64,000 nt of DNA from Luteibacter sp. dw_328 (GTDB lineage Bacteria > Pseudomonadota > Gammaproteobacteria > Xanthomonadales > Rhodanobacteraceae): positions 186,001-250,000 of the forward strand of contig NZ_JAAVUW010000001.1 of NCBI RefSeq assembly GCF_018449605.1. The letters run 5' to 3'. The notes beneath the pieces were generated by a model. It was given only the letters and a program-made list of their open reading frames with translations, was not told where the DNA came from and searched no databases. Positions 60,501-64,000 of this stretch are shown here, in pieces. Position 1 is the stretch's first letter. Every line of letters begins with the position of its first letter. The position numbers and the translations under genes were made by a program.

Positions 60501-61055
60501 ATGACATCGACGAGTAGTCGTGCCTTTGTCGACGATCTGGCATTGAGCCATCTTGACGCTGCCTACAATCTTGGCCGTTGGCTGCTTGGCAGCGAGCAGG
60601 ATGCCGCGGATGCCGTGCACGACGCCTACCTGCGCGCCGCCCGCGCGTCCGAGACCTATGCCGGTGGTAACGCACGCGCGTGGTGGCTCGCGATCGTACG
60701 TAACTGTTGTCTCGCCCGGCTTGCCGTACGCAATAAGGAGAAGCGGAACGTTGCGATCGACGGCAATCCCGCCGCCGCGGAACACTGGATGCCGCGTGCG
60801 GAGGCGGACGAGGTAGAAGAACGACTCGATAGCGCCCGACGCAGGCAGCTGATCACCGAACACCTGCGAAACTTGCCGGATCTTTTTCGTGAGGTGCTCA
60901 TCCTGCGCGAAATCGAAGAGCTGTCGTATCGAGAGATCGCCGACGTACTGCAAACGCCCATCGGTACCGTGATGTCCCGTCTGGCCCGGGGACGCGCACT
61001 GCTACAGAAGGCACTGACCGATAACGGCAACAGGGAGGCTCCCCATGGACTGTAA
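60501..61055 (+). CDS. ECF-type RNA polymerase sigma factor
   Basis: 184 aa. Region 2 (LDAAYNLGRWLLGSEQDAADAVHDAYLRAAR; NARAWWLAIVRNCCLARL) and region 4 (LPDLFREVLILREIEELSYREIADVLQTPIGTVMSRLARGRALLQKAL) with the short linker of group IV factors. Overlaps the downstream anti-sigma gene by 11 bp, so the two are made together. Context with cytochrome b561 suggests an oxidative or redox stress role (inference). Confidence 0.94.
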   Translation: MTSTSSRAFVDDLALSHLDAAYNLGRWLLGSEQDAADAVHDAYLRAARASETYAGGNARAWWLAIVRNCCLARLAVRNKEKRNVAIDGNPAAAEHWMPRAEADEVEERLDSARRRQLITEHLRNLPDLFREVLILREIEELSYREIADVLQTPIGTVMSRLARGRALLQKALTDNGNREAPHGL

Positions 61056-61821
61056 GACGGCTAATGAGATGCTGCCGCTGTACTTCGACGGTGAGCTGGA
61101 CCGTGCCACCAGTCGCGAGTTCGAAGCACACCTCGATGAATGTGCCGACTGCCGCGATGCCTTGATCGGGCTCGATGCCTTGCGCAGTTCGTTGCGTAAG
61201 GACGCGCCCCGGTATCGGGCGCCGGAGGCGTTGCGTGCCCGTATTCAACAGGAAATGGCGACCCCGGTCGCCCGTGTGCGGTCTCGCATGCCGCTGCCCC
61301 GGCTGGCGTTGGCGGCCTCATGGATACTGGCGTTTGTGGCAGGCGGGCTCACCCTGGCTGCGTGGAATCACGCGTCCAATCCCGGCCACGAGCAGGCCCA
61401 ACTTACGCGCGACCTGTTTGCCAGCCACTGGCGGGCGTTGGCCGCGTTGTCGCCCATCGACGTGGTGTCTACCGACCAACATACCGTGAAGCCGTGGTTC
61501 GCCGGGAAAATCGCGACGGCGCCCGTCGTGCGGGATTTTGCCGCCCAGGGCTATGCGCTCATCGGCGGTCGCATCGACTATGCCGGTACGGAACGCGTTC
61601 CCGTCCTCGTCTATCGCCATGGCAAGCACGTGATCGATGTCTTCGTGCTGCCGCCAACGGCTGCCGCTGCCGGCAACGAACTCGTTCAATCGCAGGGCTA
61701 TGTGCTGGAACGCGTTACGGTGGGCGGACAACCGGCAGCGATTGTTTCAGACATGGATGAGGCGGAGCTGACGCGATTCAGGGAGTTGCTGGCGGATGGT
61801 GTCCGTCCCGGCGGGGAGTGA
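61045..61821 (+). CDS. Zinc-finger anti-sigma factor
   Basis: 258 aa. ZAS-type motif His29-x3-Cys33-x2-Cys36 (AHLDECADC) in an N-terminal cytoplasmic helix bundle. One membrane helix (about 84-106, LALAASWILAFVAGGLTLAAW), then a periplasmic domain of about 150 residues. Known: ZAS anti-sigma factors hold their ECF partner at the membrane until redox or other stress releases it. Overlap with the sigma gene confirms the pair. Confidence 0.93.
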   Translation: MDCKTANEMLPLYFDGELDRATSREFEAHLDECADCRDALIGLDALRSSLRKDAPRYRAPEALRARIQQEMATPVARVRSRMPLPRLALAASWILAFVAGGLTLAAWNHASNPGHEQAQLTRDLFASHWRALAALSPIDVVSTDQHTVKPWFAGKIATAPVVRDFAAQGYALIGGRIDYAGTERVPVLVYRHGKHVIDVFVLPPTAAAAGNELVQSQGYVLERVTVGGQPAAIVSDMDEAELTRFRELLADGVRPGGE

Positions 61822-61836
61822 CTCGCTTCCGCGGCG

Positions 61837-62706
61837 TCAGCTATGCGGGAGCGCTTTGATCCATGCAACTGCCGCGGTCACCGGCTCGCTGGCGTCGGGT
61901 GAAGTCAGGTTGTGCCCCAGGGTAGGGAACATCTGGTAATCGTAGGGCTTGCCTCGAGCCTTCAGTGCGTCGAGGTGCTCGATCGACAAGCCCACCGGGG
62001 CCTGGATGTCCTTGCCTCCGAACAGCCAAAGGCCCGGCGTGGAAAGCGTGGCGAGGGTGTCGCGCGGGTCGGTGTCGGCAAACTGATATTTATCGGGATC
62101 ACTGCGAACATGTTCGCGCGCATCGGCTTCGGTGTGCGTCTCCCAGAAGGACCGATTTCCCTGCGTGTAGAACTGAAACCTCAGCTGCTCGCGAGCCGTC
62201 ACGACCGGGCCGCTGAACAGCACCATGAACTTCACGGTGGGATTTTTCTTCGCGGCCAGGGGAATGATCCACCCCGCCTGACTGAATCCTACGAGGCCGA
62301 GCGGGATGCTATTGCGTGGAAGGCGCGTCGACAGCTCGGCGACGGCGGCGCTGGCGTCGGTGGCCAGTAGATCGAAGTTGGCCGCGTCAATATTGTTGGT
62401 GCCGACTTCCGGGCCTGCGTAGACGCCGCCCGACTCTCCGACTCCCCGCTTATCGTACGTCAACACCGCGATGCCTTGGCTCGCCAGCCGAGAGGCGAAC
62501 GTCGTCATGCGCTTTTCCTGACCCGATCCATGCACGAGGACGACGGCCGCATACGGGTGCTCGGGTCGGATGAGCGTGCCGACCAGCGTTACGCCTTCGC
62601 TTCTGAACCTGACGTCTTCAGACGTGACGCCTGGCGAATCGGCCGCTTGCGGGCGGGTTGATACCAACAGCAAAAGGCACATCCAAAGTCCACGGCCGTA
62701 GCGCAT
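61837..62706 (-). CDS. Secreted alpha/beta hydrolase
   Basis: 289 aa with a signal peptide (LWMCLLLLVSTRPQAA). Oxyanion HGSG (59-62), nucleophile Ser142 in GFSQAG, VLTYDKRGVGESGG, and later Asp in LWLFGGKD and His in FPTLGHNL complete the triad. A typical serine-hydrolase/dienelactone-like esterase or peptidase; substrate unknown. Tail-to-tail with the anti-sigma gene (15 bp). Confidence 0.9.
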   Translation of the reverse strand: MRYGRGLWMCLLLLVSTRPQAADSPGVTSEDVRFRSEGVTLVGTLIRPEHPYAAVVLVHGSGQEKRMTTFASRLASQGIAVLTYDKRGVGESGGVYAGPEVGTNNIDAANFDLLATDASAAVAELSTRLPRNSIPLGLVGFSQAGWIIPLAAKKNPTVKFMVLFSGPVVTAREQLRFQFYTQGNRSFWETHTEADAREHVRSDPDKYQFADTDPRDTLATLSTPGLWLFGGKDIQAPVGLSIEHLDALKARGKPYDYQMFPTLGHNLTSPDASEPVTAAVAWIKALPHS

Positions 62707-62760
62707 CGCTATGTATCCCCTGAGGTGGAAAGCACCTCGTCGATGTGGGGCAGCTTGGCA

Positions 62761-63081
62761 TCATCCGTTACTAAGTTGGCAAATTATCCGACCAAATGCG
62801 CCATCGTTGCGCTGAAACTCCGGTTGGGCTCCATGAAACCTTCCTCCCGCCAGGGCGACCGAGGCAACGCGATCCATGCGAAACGACTTCCAGCCCCGGG
62901 AGGCACCCGAGGTACTTTCCCCGCTTACCTGAAAGGCGCTCAGCAGCCGATCGCCGGCGTGGTCGTCACCATACACATGGGGCTGCACGACGCGTTGCGT
63001 GTCGCCATAGTCAATGAGAAGCAGGAGTCGCTCATGAATTGCCTGGCAGATGATGGCGTCGAAGTCGGGCTTCACCGCCAC
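62761..63081 (-). CDS. Small stand-alone WYL-like domain protein
   Basis: 106 aa from GTG 63081, or 104 aa from the second GTG at 63075, which overlaps the upstream stop as GTGA. Sequence resembles stand-alone WYL domains: ICQAIHERLLLLIDYGDTQRVVQPHVYG, LLSAFQVSGESTSGASRGWKSFRMDRVASV. WYL domains bind nucleic acids or nucleotides and often sit in regulators; this short form has no HTH. Coupled to the luciferase-like gene, so probably cotranscribed with it. Confidence 0.72.
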   Translation of the reverse strand: MAVKPDFDAIICQAIHERLLLLIDYGDTQRVVQPHVYGDDHAGDRLLSAFQVSGESTSGASRGWKSFRMDRVASVALAGGRFHGAQPEFQRNDGAFGRIICQLSNG

Positions 63082-64000
63082 CCCAACGCCGGGGCCACCT
63101 GTGTGAGAATCGATTCAATCAGGTGCACGTTGTAGTCCACACCAAGCTGGTTGGGCACGGCAAGAAGCAAGGTGTCGGCTTCGGCAATGGCCTCGTCGGC
63201 CGCGAGTTCCTCGACGAGGACCTCCGGAACAGCCGCGTAGGTTCTGCCGAACACGGCCTCCATGTTGTCGATAAAGCCGACCTGGTCCGTGGACTTGCTT
63301 CGACCGAAGTACGCGTGGTCCATGTCGTTGACCAGGGGAAAGATGGACCGCAGAACCGACACACGCGGTTCGCGCCCGTGGTCGGCCTTGGCCCACGCCT
63401 CGCGATAGAGCCGCATCTGCCTGGCCTGCTGCACATGCAGTGGCTCGTTGGTCTCGTTCGCTTTCAGCGTCGAGCTTTGCAGGTTCATGCCCATGGTGGC
63501 CGCCCATACAGCGGTGGCGTTGGAGGCCGAACCCCACCAGATACGTTCGCGCAGGCCGGGTGCGTGGGGCTCGAGCCGGAGGAGGCCGGGCGGGTTAGGA
63601 AACATGGGACGTGGATTCGGCTGGGCGAAGCCTTTTCCCTCGAGCAACTGCAGGAAGGTTTCGGCATGCCGGCGGCCCATGTCGGCATCGGTTTCTCCTT
63701 CCGCGGGCGCGTAGCCAAAGTGGCGCCAGCCTTCGATGACCTGCTCGGGGGAGCCGCGGCTTATGCCCAGCTGCAGGCGCCCGCCACTGATGAGATCGGC
63801 AGCCCCTGCGGTTTCCAGCATGTAGTGGGGGTTTTCATAGCGCATGTCGATCACGCCGGTGCCGATCTCGATGCGGCTGGTTCGCGCGCCGATGGCCGCA
63901 AGGAGCGGGAAGGGCGATGCCAGCTGATTGGCAAAATGGTGGACGCGGAAGTAAGCCCCGTCGGCACCGATCTGCTCCGCCGCGACGGCGAGATCGATCG
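63072..64000 (-). CDS. LLM-class (luciferase-like) flavin-dependent monooxygenase, truncated by the window end
   Basis: About 310 codons are visible on the minus strand; the N-terminal end lies beyond base 64000. The frame reads AAEQIGADGAYFRVHHFANQLASPFPLLAAIGARTSRIEIGTGVIDMRYENPHYMLETAGAADLISGGRLQLGISRG, the standard first half of LLM-type FMN monooxygenases. The ending VAPALGWR precedes the stop. Substrate not deducible. Confidence 0.92.
   Translation of the reverse strand, partial: IDLAVAAEQIGADGAYFRVHHFANQLASPFPLLAAIGARTSRIEIGTGVIDMRYENPHYMLETAGAADLISGGRLQLGISRGSPEQVIEGWRHFGYAPAEGETDADMGRRHAETFLQLLEGKGFAQPNPRPMFPNPPGLLRLEPHAPGLRERIWWGSASNATAVWAATMGMNLQSSTLKANETNEPLHVQQARQMRLYREAWAKADHGREPRVSVLRSIFPLVNDMDHAYFGRSKSTDQVGFIDNMEAVFGRTYAAVPEVLVEELAADEAIAEADTLLLAVPNQLGVDYNVHLIESILTQVAPALGWR

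Noticed and set aside
62725-63135. Plus-strand open frame of 136 codons
   Set aside because: Shadow of the WYL-like minus-strand gene, which has coupling to its neighbour and domain-like sequence.

Overview
The window is GC-rich, densely coded bacterial DNA. Four TonB-dependent receptors (TBDRs), several periplasmic glycoside hydrolases, an S53 (xanthomonalisin/sedolisin-type) protease and many small secreted proteins suggest a free-living or plant/fungus-associated gammaproteobacterium of the Lysobacterales (Xanthomonadales), probably a Rhodanobacteraceae member such as Luteibacter or Dyella. This taxonomic call is inference from gene content; no rRNA or other marker gene is present. I saw no CRISPR array, tRNA, insertion sequence or prophage. 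All assignments come from reading motifs; no database search was run.

Layout. 1-6127: a TBDR converging on a HupE/UreJ-like protein, a TPR protein and a DUF4331 protein, which look like one uptake or metal-related locus. 6128-14140: mostly unassigned small secreted or membrane proteins, with a divergent HxlR regulator/SDR pair. 14225-21581: DUF72 protein, TetR regulator, a clear palindromic operator, then TBDR - GH92 alpha-mannosidase - Ca-dependent phosphoinositide-specific phospholipase C-like protein. 21623-25414: complete sulfate ABC importer (cysA, cysW, cysT, binding protein) on the minus strand. 25586-28127: YidA phosphatase and an AbiE-type (type IV) toxin-antitoxin pair with its own inverted repeat and terminator. 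28201-33130: DUF1080 protein and a minus-strand run of small secreted/TPR/TonB-C proteins, then two unassigned plus-strand genes.

33117-41794: a carbohydrate locus with GH95 alpha-L-fucosidase, a TBDR, GH35 beta-galactosidase and GH27 alpha-galactosidase. It fits stepwise removal of fucose and galactose from a plant or host glycan. 41916-44168 is a decay zone: a serine hydrolase that has lost its catalytic core by an internal deletion, and an alpha/beta-hydrolase remnant, on either side of a TonB-C/LprI-like fusion. 44231-49328: an unassigned protein, a secreted TPR protein ending in a c-type haem motif, and a large Oar-like TBDR.

49395-64000: two small membrane proteins, a TetR regulator with two matching operator sites, an FAD-dependent oxidoreductase, an S53 protease with FG-GAP-like repeats, a sensor kinase and response regulator that converge and overlap, an ALG10-like membrane glycosyltransferase, a cytochrome b561 - ECF sigma - anti-sigma operon with an ECF-like promoter, an alpha/beta hydrolase, a small WYL-like protein, and a luciferase-like monooxygenase cut by the window end.

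The best candidates for something undescribed are the TetR-controlled TBDR/GH92/PI-PLC locus (possible harvesting of mannosylated phosphoinositol or GPI-type glycans) and the TBDR/HupE(EF-hand)/TPR/DUF4331 locus.
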